Below the pieces are notes generated by a model. That model saw only the letters and a program-made list of their open reading frames with translations, was not told the DNA's origin and ran no database searches. A DNA stretch of 64,000 nt from Aquimarina sp. Aq107 (GTDB lineage Bacteria > Bacteroidota > Bacteroidia > Flavobacteriales > Flavobacteriaceae), in the NCBI RefSeq assembly GCF_943733665.1, contig NZ_OX030782.1:1700501-1764500 (forward strand). Direction: 5' to 3'. The position numbers and the translations under genes are program-made. Of this stretch, positions 42,467 to 51,760 are shown piece after piece. Position 1 is the stretch's first letter. Each line of letters opens with the position of its first letter.

Positions 42467-42520
42467 AATTCTGTTTTTAAATTAATTGTTGGTTAAACCA
42501 AATTTTTGTTAAACGCTCTA

Positions 42521-42550
42521 CAAATTTATACGGATTTATGATTCGTGCAA
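42521..42550 (-). promoter_or_regulatory. HU gene promoter (-33 TTG, -7 TAAATTTG)
   Basis: On the minus strand, TTG (42548-42550) and TAAATTTG (42521-42528) are 19 bases apart, a perfect Bacteroidota promoter, 54 bases before the HU ATG. Confidence 0.8.
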
Positions 42551-42652
42551 GGATTAGCCCAGTAAATACGGGGTTTTGTTGATAACTCAGGACGATTGTT
42601 AATAAACCTGTACGTTTTCTATGAATTTTCTTACTCTAGTGATAGCAAGGGC

Positions 42653-43603
42653 TCAGGCCATTTTAGCATCCTTGTAAAAGGTGTACCCGTTTAAGAGTGC
42701 TTTAGCTTCCATAGCTTTTTTCCCCGGAAGTTGGATTTTATTTAGAATAATGTACCCATTATGAACTGCTACCTTGATTATAGAATCTTCTACGATAATT
42801 TTTCCGATATCAAAATTATGTTCTTGTTCCTCTATTTCAGTATCATATATTTTAATGGAGACTTCTTCGCCTTTATTATATAATAATGACCAAGCTGCAG
42901 GGTAAGGACTTAAACCTCTAATAAGATTGTAAATAGTTTTAATATTATCATTCCAATTAACCTTAGTATTGTCTCGATGGAGTTTGTATGCAGTTTTTAA
43001 TTCATTATCTTCCTTGGGCTGCATTTTGGTTGAAACCGTTTCGTTCTCAATTGCTTTAATTGTATCGATTACTAAAGAAGCTCCGTTTAACATTAATCTG
43101 TCATGAAGTGTTCCAGCAGTTTCATTATCCTGTATTTCAATTTCTTTTTGAAGAATAATGTGCCCAGTGTCTATCTTTTCATCAATAAAAAAAGTGGTAA
43201 TACCTGTTTTTTGTTCACCATTTATAATAGCCCAATTAATAGGAGCTGCTCCTCTATATTGCGGTAATAAAGATGCGTGAAGATTAAATGTACCATATTT
43301 AGGCATATCCCAAACTACTTTTGGCAACATTCTAAAAGCCACAACAATATTTAGATTAGCCTGTAATTCTTTTAAGTTTTCAATAAATCCCTCATCTTTT
43401 AAATTTGTAGGTTGCAGTATAGGTAGGTTTTGTGATAATGCATATTCTTTTACCGCAGAAGCTTTTAATTTTCTACCTCTTCCTGCTGGTCTATCCGGAG
43501 CGGTAATAACACCAACTACGGTATAGTTATTTTCTATAATTGTTCGTAAGGTCTCTACGGCAAAATCCGGAGTTCCCATAAAAAGAATCTTTAAATCTCT
43601 CAT
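42653..43603 (-). CDS. fmt: Methionyl-tRNA formyltransferase
   Basis: This 316-residue enzyme formylates initiator Met-tRNA. Motifs are IVFMGTPDFAV-like text (LFMGTPDFAVETLR), VITAPDRPAGRGRKL, the catalytic Asn/His/Asp zone FNLHASLLPQYRGAAPINWAIINGEQKTGITTFFIDEKIDTG and the C-terminal OB domain. It begins 5 bases after the recQ stop and is likely in the same transcript. Confidence 0.97.
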   Translation of the reverse strand: MRDLKILFMGTPDFAVETLRTIIENNYTVVGVITAPDRPAGRGRKLKASAVKEYALSQNLPILQPTNLKDEGFIENLKELQANLNIVVAFRMLPKVVWDMPKYGTFNLHASLLPQYRGAAPINWAIINGEQKTGITTFFIDEKIDTGHIILQKEIEIQDNETAGTLHDRLMLNGASLVIDTIKAIENETVSTKMQPKEDNELKTAYKLHRDNTKVNWNDNIKTIYNLIRGLSPYPAAWSLLYNKGEEVSIKIYDTEIEEQEHNFDIGKIIVEDSIIKVAVHNGYIILNKIQLPGKKAMEAKALLNGYTFYKDAKMA

Positions 43604-43608
43604 TATTT

Positions 43609-45504
43609 TTATACTAGTTGATAGTTATTGTAAGAATCAATTCTTATGATGTTATGTTCATTTAATTCTCTAAGGACTTTTAAGGCTATTTCTTCAGGAC
43701 ATTTTAATTGCATTAAAAGATCTCTAGAGGATAATTCATTTTTTTGTAAAAGATTGATTACTGTATTTCTGATTTCTCTAGGATCAATTGAGTTAGCATT
43801 ATTAATACGACATACGCTGCACATACCACAATCTTTAGTGTCCTTTTCTCCAAAGTAATCAAGCAGTTGCCTGCTTCTGCAGGTTGTTTCATTTTGCACG
43901 AATCTAATCATGGTTTTTACCTTATTTGATTTAGAAGCGTGTAGTTCTTTAATAAATGGTTTTATGCGATTAATAGTATGATCATCTTCTCTTGGAACTA
44001 AAAAGGTAATATCTGCATCAGTTAATTGATTATGAAAAACAAGTAGTTCTGCGTCTTCTAATCTTTTTAAAACATCTATAACTTCTTTTTCACTGATGTT
44101 TATTTTAGATGCGATTAGCGATAAATTTATTTTTACTTCTTCATCAAAAACACCTCCGTATGTTCTAAGAATAGCTTTGGTGGTTAACTCTAAATGGGGA
44201 TTTTTTTCTAGGTATCCCAATAAATGATTTCCCGTGGTTGTAATATGAAGTGAACTTTTTTTAGTATATCGTTGTGTAAAATTAATAACACTGCAACGAT
44301 CTAGAAATTGTAATGCATTATATGTTATTAGAGTGCTAAGGCTATAAGTCTTGCAGAATTCATTAAAATTAAAACCATGAGTAGTTTGTTCACCTTCTCC
44401 ATAGGATATCCTGAAATAATTACACAATTTTCGATATATTAATTTTACGAAATCTACATCAGGAAGTACTTTGATAAATTGATTTTGAACTCTAACAATA
44501 TCATTTTCGTTCTTAAGAAGAAAAGCATAAGAAATCTCTCCATCTCTTCCTGCTCGTCCTGCTTCCTGAAAATAACTTTCGATACTCTCAGGGATATTGT
44601 AGTGTATAACAGTTCTTACATTAGCCTTGTCGATTCCCATACCAAAAGCATTGGTTGCAACCATAACACTAACATCTTCTCTTAACCATTGATGAAAACG
44701 TTTTGTTTTTTCCTTAGAGTCAACACCGCCGTGATAGTAAGTAGTTTTGTATCCGCTAGCGTTTAAAAAGTCACTAATTTCTACAGCAGATTTTCGATTT
44801 CTAACATAAATGATGGAACTTCCTTGATATCGTTTTAAAATCCTAACAAGTTTATCATTTTTATCTAAAGTGTGATAAACCATATACCCTAAATTATTTC
44901 TAAAAAAGGATTGCTTATATATTTTAGGTTGAAATAAATCTAATTCCTTGATTATGTCATCTGCAACATTAGGAGTTGCAGATGCAGTAAGAGCAATCAT
45001 TGGAACAGCTGGTTTAATTTCTCTTAGTATTTTGATTTTTTTGTATGATGGTCTAAAATCATTACCCCATTGTGATATACAATGGGCTTCGTCAATCGCA
45101 ATAAGATTGATATTCATTTTTTTTAACCGCTCTTTTACTAAATCTTGTTGTAGTCTTTCTGGGGATAGATATAAAAATTTATAATTACCATAAATACAGT
45201 TATCTAAAAGCGTGTCTAATTCTGAGTATTTAATTCCACTAGTTAATGCAATGGCTTTTATACCTTTTTGTTGTAAATGTTCAACCTGATCTTGCATAAG
45301 GGCAATTAACGGAGATATAACTATGCAGATTCCAGGTTTAACTAGTGCAGGAATCTGGAAACAAATAGATTTACCACCTCCTGTAGGAAGTAAAGCAAAT
45401 GTGTCATTATCTTCTATAACAGCATTGATGATATCTTCTTGTAGTGGTCTAAAAGAATCATGATTCCAAATCTTTTTTAATAATTGGATAGGGTTGGTCA
45501 TCAA
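43609..45504 (-). CDS. recQ: RecQ family ATP-dependent DNA helicase
   Basis: This 631-residue 3'-5' helicase has the seven SF2 motifs: LLPTGGGKSICFQIPAL (I), IDEAHCISQWGNDFRPSY (II with aromatic-rich loop), ALTASATPNV (III), FGMGIDKANVRTVIH (V), and QEAGRAGRDG (VI). A zinc site follows (CRSRQLLDYFGEKDTKDCGMCSVC). The C-terminus is a winged-helix and a short tail; no HRDC domain is visible, so it is the short RecQ type common in Bacteroidota. It lies between the NadR-like ATPase and fmt genes. Confidence 0.95.
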   Translation of the reverse strand: MMTNPIQLLKKIWNHDSFRPLQEDIINAVIEDNDTFALLPTGGGKSICFQIPALVKPGICIVISPLIALMQDQVEHLQQKGIKAIALTSGIKYSELDTLLDNCIYGNYKFLYLSPERLQQDLVKERLKKMNINLIAIDEAHCISQWGNDFRPSYKKIKILREIKPAVPMIALTASATPNVADDIIKELDLFQPKIYKQSFFRNNLGYMVYHTLDKNDKLVRILKRYQGSSIIYVRNRKSAVEISDFLNASGYKTTYYHGGVDSKEKTKRFHQWLREDVSVMVATNAFGMGIDKANVRTVIHYNIPESIESYFQEAGRAGRDGEISYAFLLKNENDIVRVQNQFIKVLPDVDFVKLIYRKLCNYFRISYGEGEQTTHGFNFNEFCKTYSLSTLITYNALQFLDRCSVINFTQRYTKKSSLHITTTGNHLLGYLEKNPHLELTTKAILRTYGGVFDEEVKINLSLIASKINISEKEVIDVLKRLEDAELLVFHNQLTDADITFLVPREDDHTINRIKPFIKELHASKSNKVKTMIRFVQNETTCRSRQLLDYFGEKDTKDCGMCSVCRINNANSIDPREIRNTVINLLQKNELSSRDLLMQLKCPEEIALKVLRELNEHNIIRIDSYNNYQLV

Positions 45505-45506
45505 TA

Positions 45507-46064
45507 CTATATTACGTGTTGTAATATAAAAGTACTACGTTCTTTTACATTTCCAAAAGGAACTTCAATACAATTGTATCCAAATTTTGAATAAGTTTCA
45601 AATAAATGATGATGAATTTGTTGCGCCTCTTCAAAACTTTCATAACGCTGTTCATCTGAAGTATAGATTTCTTTCCAAGGTGGTAATAAAAAAACTTGAT
45701 TGTAACTGTGTTTTGTACAAGCTTCTATAAAGGTTTCATTGTACGTTTGGTTAAAAAGATCCATATATGCTAGAACGTCAGGAATTCCTCTATCGTAAAA
45801 AGCTATATTTTTATCATTAGCAATAGGGTCATTATACTGGTCAATTCTACCATTTAGTAACTGCATATTAAAATCATACGGATCAGAAACAGATACTATA
45901 GGATTTGATACTATCTCGATAGCATCGTTGTTATCTTTTGCTTCTTGGGTAATACTTCTAATAAATTCAGGAAAACAAAAGAAGCCTTCTTCTTCAAGAT
46001 TTTTAATAATAGATGTTTTTCCTGTTGATGGGCCTCCAGTGATGACTATTTTGTGCTTTGCCAA
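45507..46064 (-). CDS. P-loop ATPase, NadR/Ttd14-like
   Basis: This 185-residue protein has the Walker A motif GGPSTGKTSII at the very N-terminus, then CFPEFIRSITQE and a Walker B-like NIAFYDRGIPDVLAYMD. The C-terminal half contains LPPWKEIYTSDEQRYESFEEAQQIHHHLFETYSKFGY. This is the layout of the AAA_28 family, related to the kinase part of NadR. The natural substrate is unknown. It is 2 bases upstream of recQ, so probably co-transcribed with recQ and fmt. Confidence 0.85.
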   Translation of the reverse strand: MAKHKIVITGGPSTGKTSIIKNLEEEGFFCFPEFIRSITQEAKDNNDAIEIVSNPIVSVSDPYDFNMQLLNGRIDQYNDPIANDKNIAFYDRGIPDVLAYMDLFNQTYNETFIEACTKHSYNQVFLLPPWKEIYTSDEQRYESFEEAQQIHHHLFETYSKFGYNCIEVPFGNVKERSTFILQHVI

Positions 46065-46246
46065 AGAATTATATTTTTCAGCAAATTTCGTAATTATTAA
46101 CTGATTTTAAAAATATGTAAACAAGGATACCATAAAGCTCTGTTAAAGTTGAATTTGTCAAACTGTATTTTTAGTAACTTCAGTAACAAAATAAGGATTA
46201 TTCCCTTATTTAGACTAATTAAATACAAATCCTAAAAATAAAACTC

Positions 46247-46708
46247 ATGCCTGTTTATAATCTAAAAGTAAATGGTCAATCACTTTCTGTAGAAGCTGAT
46301 GAAGACACACCTTTGTTATGGGTGCTACGAGATCACTTTGATCTGGTTGGAACTAAATTTGGTTGTGGTATTGGACAATGTGGTGCCTGTACTGTACATG
46401 CGGATGGTGTAGCAACAAGAAGTTGTTTGTTAAAGGTTTCTGTAGCCACAGAAATGAAAATCACTACAATAGAAGGTTTGTCAAAAGACATTTCGCACCC
46501 AGTGCAACAAGCTTGGAAGGAAATTGATGTGCCTCAATGTGGATATTGTCAAGCCGGACAAATTATGACCGCTGCAGCTTTTCTAGACCAAAACCCTAAT
46601 CCAAACAAAGAGGAGATTAGAGATGCAATGAGCGGGAATATATGCAGATGTGCTTCTTATAATAGAATAGAGAAAGCAGTAGAACAAGCAGCAAGTAAAA
46701 TAAGTTAA
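46247..46708 (+). CDS. Molybdenum hydroxylase small subunit, 2Fe-2S (IorA/XdhS-type)
   Basis: This 153-residue subunit carries two [2Fe-2S] clusters. The plant-type cluster motif is GCGIGQCGACTVH with a third Cys in TRSCLL, and the second cluster is CGYCQAGQIM plus GNICRCASYNRI. It transfers electrons between the molybdenum site of the large subunit and an acceptor. It is the first gene of a four-gene operon with the large subunit, XdhC and a MobA-like protein. Confidence 0.95.
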   Translation: MPVYNLKVNGQSLSVEADEDTPLLWVLRDHFDLVGTKFGCGIGQCGACTVHADGVATRSCLLKVSVATEMKITTIEGLSKDISHPVQQAWKEIDVPQCGYCQAGQIMTAAAFLDQNPNPNKEEIRDAMSGNICRCASYNRIEKAVEQAASKIS

Positions 46709-46729
46709 CCAATATAAAATTCTAAACTA

Positions 46730-48889
46730 ATGAAACGTATAACAACTCCTTCGGTAAGTAGAAGGTCATTTATAAGAACATCAGCTTTAGCAGGTGGAGG
46801 AATCTTAATTGGTTTTAACTTATTTCAGTCATGTAAACCAGAAGTAGCACCACCAGTGGATATTGCGGATCTAAATTTTAATGATTTTAATGCTTTTATT
46901 AAAATTGCTGATAATGGAATGGTAACTATTTTTTCACCAAATCCTGAGATTGGACAAGGTGTAAAAACCTCGATGCCAATGTTGATCGCAGAAGAATTAG
47001 ATGTAGATTGGGAAAATGTTCTTGTGGCGCAAGGAGCATTAGATACTAAAAATTTTACTAGACAAGTTGCAGGAGGAAGTCAATCTCTAAGGCACGGATG
47101 GGAGCCGTTAAGACAAACAGGAGCTACGGCTAGACAAATGCTAATTAATGCAGCTGCTGCAAAATGGGGTGTTGATCCTAGCACTTGTAAAACAAAAAGT
47201 GGAGTTATTTCTAATAGTAATGGAGAGACTTTAGGATATGGAGATGTTGTAAAAGAAGCAGCCTCTCTAAAAGTTCCGGAAAAAGTAAAACTTAAAGACC
47301 CTAAAGATTTTACAATTATTGGAAAGGATATTTATAATGTTGACATAGATAAAATCATTTCTGGAAAGCCTTTATATGGAATGGATTATAAAGAAGATGG
47401 AATGGTCTATGTTTCTGTTGTTCGGCCTCCTGCATTTGGTAAAAAACTAAACGATTTTGATGCTACTGAAGCAAAAAAGGTAAACGGTGTTATTGATGTT
47501 TTTAAGTTTGGGGATAAAATAGCAGTGTTGGCAGAAAACACTTGGTCTGCGATGAAAGGTAAAAAGATAGTGAAAGCAAAATGGACGGATGATTCAAAAC
47601 TTGAAAACACTAAAGATCATGATAAAATTTTAGTAGATCTTTTAAATGGGACTGAGTTTAATACAATGCGTGCTGATGGTGATGTAAAAAAAGCGTTTGC
47701 TGCTGCAGATAAAGTTGTAGAACGTACATATGAGTCACCGTTTCTTCCTCATAACTGTATGGAACCCATGAATTTCTTTGCTCACGTTACTGATGAGAAA
47801 GTTAGGTTAGTTGGACCAATACAGACACCAGCTGGAACCGCTAGAAGAGTCGCAGAGTTGTTAGACAAAAAACCAGAAGAAGTATCTGTGGATATGACAA
47901 GAATGGGAGGTGGATTTGGAAGAAGGTTATACGGAGATTTCGCTTTAGAAGCTGCAGAAATTTCTAATATAGCAAAGAAACCAGTAAAGGTAGTATATTC
48001 TAGAGAGGATGATATGTCTGCGGGAATCTATAGACCTGCAATAAAATATAGGATAAGCGCAGCGATTAAGGATGGTAAATTAACGGGATATCATTTAAAA
48101 GAAGCTGCAATTAATTCTAATATGTATGGATTAATTCCAAATTTCTTCCCCGCAGGAGCAGTAGAGAATTATCAAGTTGATGTGGCAAAATATGATAGTA
48201 ATATAACGATTGGAGCTTGGAGAGCGCCATATACTAATTTTTTGGCATTTGCTGAGCAAAGTTTTTTCGATGAATTAGCAGAGGCAATGGAGGTTGATAA
48301 TATTCAACTTAGATTGGATTTATTACAAAATGTAAAAGGTCATAAAGACGAAAGAATACAATACTCACCAGAACGATTAGAAAAGGTGATTAAAACGGCT
48401 GTAGAAAAATCAGAGTGGGGTAAGAAACCAGAAGGTGTATATCAGGGGTTTAGTTCTTATTATTGTCATAATACGCACGTAGCTGAAGTTGCAGATGTGG
48501 TATTGGAGAATGATCAACCTGTCATAAAAAAGATAACTTGTGTAGTAGATTGTGGGATTGTAGTTAATCCGCTAGGAGCAAAAAATCAAATAGAAGGAGG
48601 AGTTATTGATGGCATAGGTCATGCGATGTATGGTGATTTTTCTTTTGAAAATGGAGAACCACAGGATACTAACTTTAACACGTATCGTTTAATTCGTATG
48701 AATGAAACTCCAATTGTAGAGACTCATTTTATTGAGAGTGATATAGCTCCTACTGGATTAGGAGAGCCAACATTGCCTCCTGCTGGAGCAGCAGTAGCTA
48801 ATGCAATAAAAGCAGCTAAAGGAGTTAGACTTACTAAACAGCCTTTCGTTAAAAATATGAAAAACGAGACATTGTTAGGTAGTATATGA
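46730..48889 (+). CDS. Molybdopterin-binding large subunit (IorB-like), Tat-exported
   Basis: This 719-residue subunit of a molybdenum hydroxylase is of the isoquinoline 1-oxidoreductase beta / aldehyde oxidase type. The N-terminus is a twin-arginine signal (SRRSFIRTSALAGGG) followed by a hydrophobic stretch and FQSCKPE, where a lipobox-like Cys suggests a Tat-exported lipoprotein. Further on are EEVSVDMTRMGGGFGRRLYGDFALEAAE and a C-terminal GLGEPTLPPAGAAVANAI with the active-site Glu expected here. The substrate is unknown; aldehydes or N-heterocycles fit the family. Its stop overlaps the start of xdhC (ATGA). Confidence 0.92.
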   Translation: MKRITTPSVSRRSFIRTSALAGGGILIGFNLFQSCKPEVAPPVDIADLNFNDFNAFIKIADNGMVTIFSPNPEIGQGVKTSMPMLIAEELDVDWENVLVAQGALDTKNFTRQVAGGSQSLRHGWEPLRQTGATARQMLINAAAAKWGVDPSTCKTKSGVISNSNGETLGYGDVVKEAASLKVPEKVKLKDPKDFTIIGKDIYNVDIDKIISGKPLYGMDYKEDGMVYVSVVRPPAFGKKLNDFDATEAKKVNGVIDVFKFGDKIAVLAENTWSAMKGKKIVKAKWTDDSKLENTKDHDKILVDLLNGTEFNTMRADGDVKKAFAAADKVVERTYESPFLPHNCMEPMNFFAHVTDEKVRLVGPIQTPAGTARRVAELLDKKPEEVSVDMTRMGGGFGRRLYGDFALEAAEISNIAKKPVKVVYSREDDMSAGIYRPAIKYRISAAIKDGKLTGYHLKEAAINSNMYGLIPNFFPAGAVENYQVDVAKYDSNITIGAWRAPYTNFLAFAEQSFFDELAEAMEVDNIQLRLDLLQNVKGHKDERIQYSPERLEKVIKTAVEKSEWGKKPEGVYQGFSSYYCHNTHVAEVADVVLENDQPVIKKITCVVDCGIVVNPLGAKNQIEGGVIDGIGHAMYGDFSFENGEPQDTNFNTYRLIRMNETPIVETHFIESDIAPTGLGEPTLPPAGAAVANAIKAAKGVRLTKQPFVKNMKNETLLGSI

Positions 48890-49956
48890 CGCATGAGTTT
48901 AAAGAAATAATAACTTCATATAAAGAAGCTAATAAGAAAGGTATAAGAGCTGTCATGGCAACTATTGTTGATGTTGATGGCTCATCATATCGTCGTCCTG
49001 GTGTTGGAATGCTTATCCTGGAGAATGGAGAGATGATAGGTGCTGTTAGTGGGGGGTGTGTAGAAAAAGAAGTGCTTCGACAATCGCAATCAGTATTTGC
49101 TGATAATAAGGCTAAAATAATGACCTATAATGGTAAATACCGTTTAGGTTGCGAAGGTGTTTTGTATATTTTGATAGAACCATTCGCTGTTGATAGTGAT
49201 GTGATCGCTACAATAGAGGATTACTTGACTTCTCGCATACCTTTTGAAATTAATTCTCATTATTCTAAAAAAGAAGATTTTGATGAGACTATGGGGTCCG
49301 CGATTTCTTTTGGAGATTTTAAAGAACTTACATTTTCTAGTTGCTTTGATATCCAAATGGTTAAAAACAATATGAGTTTTGACTGTTTTTCGCGAAGCAT
49401 GCAACCTTGTTTTCGATTGATAATTATTGGATGGGAACATGATGCTATTGAATTATGTACAATTGCAAATGCCACAGGATGGGAGGTAGAAGTTGTTAAT
49501 ACTCCAAAAAACCCAAAAATTACGTCAGATTTCCCTGGGTCTACCAAAGTATGGAATCAATCTCCGGAAGAGTTGATTATAAATAAGGTAGATAAACAAA
49601 CTGCAATTATTTTAATGACTCATAATTTCGCTAAGGATTTGTTGTATTTACAAGCTATAAAAAACACATTGCCTGTCTATATAGGTTTATTAGGTCCTTC
49701 TAAAAGAAGAGAAAAACTTCTTTCCGCATTAATAGAGTATTTTCCGGATGTTAGTGAAGAGTTTATCGATTGTATTTATGGACCTGCAGGTTTAAATCTT
49801 GGTGCAGAAACTCCTCAGGAAATTGCAATTTCCATCATTGCAGAAATCTTATCTGTAGTTCGTGATCAGGAACCAATTTCCTTACAGGATAAAGTAGGAG
49901 GTATTCATGGGCCTTCAAAACAAGAAAAATTAGATCAAATTTCTTCTCATAATTAA
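48886..49956 (+). CDS. xdhC: XdhC family molybdenum cofactor maturation protein
   Basis: This 356-residue protein binds molybdenum cofactor, allows its sulfuration and inserts it into the hydroxylase. The N-terminal XdhC/CoxI domain has VDGSSYRRPGVGMLILENGEMIGAVSGGCVEKEV. The C-terminal Rossmann-like half has IGLLGPSKRREKLL and IYGPAGLNLGAETPQEIAISIIAEI. It overlaps the large subunit gene by 4 bases and is directly followed by the MobA-like gene, so the operon encodes both enzyme and its maturation. Confidence 0.94.
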   Translation: MTHEFKEIITSYKEANKKGIRAVMATIVDVDGSSYRRPGVGMLILENGEMIGAVSGGCVEKEVLRQSQSVFADNKAKIMTYNGKYRLGCEGVLYILIEPFAVDSDVIATIEDYLTSRIPFEINSHYSKKEDFDETMGSAISFGDFKELTFSSCFDIQMVKNNMSFDCFSRSMQPCFRLIIIGWEHDAIELCTIANATGWEVEVVNTPKNPKITSDFPGSTKVWNQSPEELIINKVDKQTAIILMTHNFAKDLLYLQAIKNTLPVYIGLLGPSKRREKLLSALIEYFPDVSEEFIDCIYGPAGLNLGAETPQEIAISIIAEILSVVRDQEPISLQDKVGGIHGPSKQEKLDQISSHN

Positions 49957-50551
49957 GAATGTTGTTCATATCATATTAGCCGCAGGATCTTCTAGCCGCA
50001 TGGGTACTCCTAAGCAGTTATTACCTTGGCAAGGTGATTCATTAATTGTAAACGAAATTAAAAAGTCGTTAGATCTAAAGTTAGTTCAAACTTATGTTGT
50101 GTTAGGAGCAAATTTTGAACTAATAGAAAAAGAAATCAATTGTTATCCGATTCATATTTTGAAAAATAAACAATGGAAGCTAGGGATGGGTTCTACTATT
50201 AATCATGGAATACGACATCTTATGAATAATCAAGTAGATTTTGATGCAGTTTTATTTTCATTAGTAGATCAACCTTTAATAAAAGTCCAACATTTAAGTA
50301 GTCTGATATCGAAATTTGATTCTTACCCTAATAGAATTGTTGCTACTAAAATGAAAAGTAGAATAGGAGTTCCAGCTATATTTCCGAAAACCTTTTGTCC
50401 AGAATTATCAAAACTTGAGGAAGATTTTGGTGCTCGCTATATTATTGAAAAACATAAGGATGATTTAATAACTATTGATGGTGGTGATAAAACAATTGAT
50501 ATCGATACTTTAGAACAGTATAATGCGTTATTGAAAAGGGAAAAAGAGTAG
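49952..50551 (+). CDS. mocA: MobA-like nucleotidyltransferase (CTP:molybdopterin cytidylyltransferase, MocA-type)
   Basis: This protein transfers CMP (or GMP) to molybdopterin. The signature LAAGSSSRMGTPKQLLPW is at its N-terminus, but the first ATG in frame (50000) lies inside it, after LAAGSSSR. The frame is open upstream to the region of the XdhC stop and holds no ATG, GTG or TTG; ATT at 49952 (IKNVVHIILAAG) is the best start, overlapping the XdhC TAA as ATTAA. Further motifs are LVDQPLIKVQHL and KSRIGVPAIFP. The 199-residue size fits MocA. The MCD cofactor of the neighbouring hydroxylase fits this role. Confidence 0.85.
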   Translation: MKNVVHIILAAGSSSRMGTPKQLLPWQGDSLIVNEIKKSLDLKLVQTYVVLGANFELIEKEINCYPIHILKNKQWKLGMGSTINHGIRHLMNNQVDFDAVLFSLVDQPLIKVQHLSSLISKFDSYPNRIVATKMKSRIGVPAIFPKTFCPELSKLEEDFGARYIIEKHKDDLITIDGGDKTIDIDTLEQYNALLKREKE

Positions 50552-50611
50552 AGGGTGCTATTCTGATATATGAATGAGAAGGCGTATCTTTACCCAAAAA
50601 TTTTGTAATAC

Positions 50612-50905
50612 ATGAGTGATGCTCCTAATTCTGAAGAATTTTATAAAAAACTAAAAGCTCAATTAGCTGATACTGCTTTATGGCCAACAGCCTATTTGTA
50701 TAAATTTATAGTTCCTACAGATACTGAAAAAATAAATCAAATCGAAAAAATATTTGATAATCTGGGTGCTGTTATTACTACTAAACAATCGAAAAATGGG
50801 AAGTATACCAGTGTTTCTATCAATGTAAGAATGAAGAATCCTGACCAGGTAATTTCGAAGTATAAAGAAGTAGCTGAGAAAGTAGAAGGAGTTATTTCTT
50901 TATAA
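50612..50905 (+). CDS. DUF493 family protein
   Basis: This 97-residue small protein has an ACT-like fold pattern: LYKFIVPTDTEKINQIEKIFDNLGAVITTKQSKNGKYTSVSINVRMKNPDQVISKYKEVAEKVEGVISL. It matches the DUF493 (YbeD-type) family, of which E. coli YbeD is structurally known but has no settled function. It sits alone between mocA and DUF4290. Confidence 0.88.
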   Translation: MSDAPNSEEFYKKLKAQLADTALWPTAYLYKFIVPTDTEKINQIEKIFDNLGAVITTKQSKNGKYTSVSINVRMKNPDQVISKYKEVAEKVEGVISL

Positions 50906-51056
50906 CCAAAATATTTTTAGATACTTCATAAACTTACTAATATTATTTTAGTATTTTGCAAAACAATTAATGAGCTACTGAAAAGTCTACACGTTAACAA
51001 GGCTGTTTTATAACTTACCATTCCTTTTTAGAGAAGCTCATATTACTATAGATTTT

Positions 51057-51728
51057 ATGGATGTTAACAAGCATATGGAAATAAATAATTTAGAATATAA
51101 TACTGAGCGCGAAAAGCTTATTATACCAGAGTATGGTCGTCATTTACAAAAAATGATTGATCAAGCTGTGGAAATAGAGGATAAAGAGGAGAGAAATAAA
51201 GTAGCTAAGGCTATTATTGCTGTAATGGGAAATTTACAACCTCACCTTAGAGATGTGCCGGATTTTCAGCATAAATTGTGGGATCAATTATTTATTATTA
51301 GTGATTTTAAATTAGATGTAGAAGCTCCTTATCCAATACTTACAAAAGAAAAGTTAGAAGAAAGACCAGAGCCTTTAGAATACCCTCAGAATTTTCCAAA
51401 ATATCGTTACTATGGTAACAATATTAAAAGAATGATAGATGTTGCTATAAGTTGGGAAGAAGGAGATTTGAAAACTGCCTTAACGTATACCATTGCAAAC
51501 CACATGAAAAAATGTTATTTGAACTGGAATAAAGATACGGTAGATGACAAAGCAATTTTTAATCATCTTTTAGAATTAAGTGATGGTAAAATAGATCTTA
51601 GAGATAGTACAGAAGAACTGAGTACAGCCTCGGATTTAATGCGAGGTAAAAAGAAAAATTATCGTTCTGGAGGTTCTAATAAAAAGAATTACAGAGGCGG
51701 TAGCAATCGAGGCAAAAAACGTTATTAA
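51057..51728 (+). CDS. DUF4290 family protein
   Basis: This 223-residue protein is a Bacteroidota-specific family found just before murA. Its start region LEYNTEREKLIIPEYGRHLQKMIDQAVEIED is diagnostic. It is mostly alpha helical (NKVAKAIIAVMGNLQPHLRD) and ends in a basic, Gly/Ser/Asn-rich tail (KKNYRSGGSNKKNYRGGSNRGKKR) that could bind RNA or the envelope. It precedes murA by 32 bases and is likely co-transcribed. Confidence 0.9.
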   Translation: MDVNKHMEINNLEYNTEREKLIIPEYGRHLQKMIDQAVEIEDKEERNKVAKAIIAVMGNLQPHLRDVPDFQHKLWDQLFIISDFKLDVEAPYPILTKEKLEERPEPLEYPQNFPKYRYYGNNIKRMIDVAISWEEGDLKTALTYTIANHMKKCYLNWNKDTVDDKAIFNHLLELSDGKIDLRDSTEELSTASDLMRGKKKNYRSGGSNKKNYRGGSNRGKKRY

Positions 51729-51760
51729 CCAATACCAATATACATAACCCATTTACTTTT

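Noticed and set aside
49144-49547. Overlapping minus-strand frames within xdhC
   Set aside because: Antisense to conserved XdhC coding sequence, no promoter or family evidence.
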